A DNA stretch of 6,545 nucleotides from Rhodothermales bacterium (GTDB taxonomy: Bacteria; Bacteroidota; Rhodothermia; Rhodothermales; VXPQ01). The notes under the pieces are model-generated. The model was not told where the DNA came from, did no database searches, and saw only the letters and a list, made by a program, of their open reading frames with translations. The stretch spans positions 1-6,545 of the forward strand of contig JANQSQ010000545.1 of assembly GCA_028283985.1 (NCBI GenBank), written 5' to 3'. The position numbers and the translations under genes were made by a program. This document shows positions 6,267 to 6,545 of the stretch, piece after piece (position 1 is the stretch's first letter; each line of letters opens with the position of its first letter).

Positions 6267-6545
6267 TTATGAATTCTCAATACGGCGGACCCCCACATGA
6301 AGCATCTCTTCCCCGATCCGGAAGGTATCCAAAACATCCCCCTCCGGCGTATGGGCTGCATTAAACTCAAGCGCCAGGATCTCGTTCCGTATCCAGGCCC
6401 CGTGCCGGAGAATAACGCCAGATAAGCGCTCCGTGGTCCGGTACTCGACCAGAATACGGTCCGTTACCTCAAAATTATTCCCTTTTCGCAGATTTTGCAT
6501 GCGGTTGACGATTTCCCGAGCCTGCCCCTCAGCGACCAGTTCTTC
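6267..6545 (-). CDS. ileS: Isoleucyl-tRNA synthetase, C-terminal end (partial, 5' end outside window)
   Basis: The minus-strand frame is open from the right edge of the window to TAA 6267-6269 and encodes the last 92 residues. The visible start, 'EELVAEGQAREIVNRMQNLR' followed by 'KGNNFEVTDRI', is the highly conserved segment of IleS that begins the region after the anticodon-binding domain. It continues with 'VEYRTTERL', 'ILRHGAWIRNEILALEF' and a short ending '…EEMLHVGVRRIENS'. IleS charges tRNA-Ile in the cytoplasm and edits misactivated valine; the catalytic HIGH and KMSKS motifs and the editing domain lie outside this window. No C-terminal zinc-binding extension is visible, consistent with the longer, eukaryote-like IleS form that many Bacteroidota carry, though that form cannot be confirmed from this fragment. 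It is probably the upstream member of the operon with the DksA-like gene and lspA. Confidence 0.93.
   Translation of the reverse strand, partial: EELVAEGQAREIVNRMQNLRKGNNFEVTDRILVEYRTTERLSGVILRHGAWIRNEILALEFNAAHTPEGDVLDTFRIGEEMLHVGVRRIENS

Overview
The window looks like an ordinary core-genome segment from a bacterium of the Bacteroidota / Rhodothermota / Balneolota assemblage. The reasons are a DksA/TraR protein of the form typical of that group (zinc cysteines mostly lost, 'YGICR.TGK' and 'PHTEMSIEAK' motifs), a long signal peptidase I with the 'DNFGP..IP..G' insert seen in Bacteroidota LepB proteins, and the tight order ileS-dksA-lspA-lepA-(unknown)-lepB. Base composition is roughly balanced to mildly GC-rich, as judged by eye. 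The placement is an inference from gene content, not from a database search.

Layout: the first ~1.26 kb is on the plus strand. It holds the 3' end of a potassium channel/transport subunit (RCK_C/TrkA-C domain), then a secreted L,D-transpeptidase of the YkuD family. From 1224 to the right edge everything is on the minus strand. Read in the direction of transcription (right to left) the order is: C-terminal end of isoleucyl-tRNA synthetase (ileS), a DksA/TraR-type regulator, lipoprotein signal peptidase II (lspA), elongation factor 4 (lepA), an unrecognised exported protein of 270 aa, and signal peptidase I (lepB). Gaps are 77, 33, 56, 18 and 32 nt, so this is probably one operon, possibly with an extra promoter before the DksA gene. 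The L,D-transpeptidase and lepB converge and overlap tail to tail by 39 nt.

Functionally, the minus-strand cluster combines translation and growth control (IleS, DksA-like, EF4/LepA) with protein export maturation (LspA for lipoproteins, LepB for ordinary signal peptides). The plus-strand L,D-transpeptidase crosslinks or modifies peptidoglycan and would itself be a LepB substrate. The only gene I cannot assign is the exported protein between lepA and lepB, and it is the best candidate here for something undescribed. I see no mobile elements, CRISPR arrays, tRNA or rRNA genes, or signs of recent transfer, and no convincing new multi-gene system. No gene-free stretch exceeds 300 nt; the longest gap is 77 nt.
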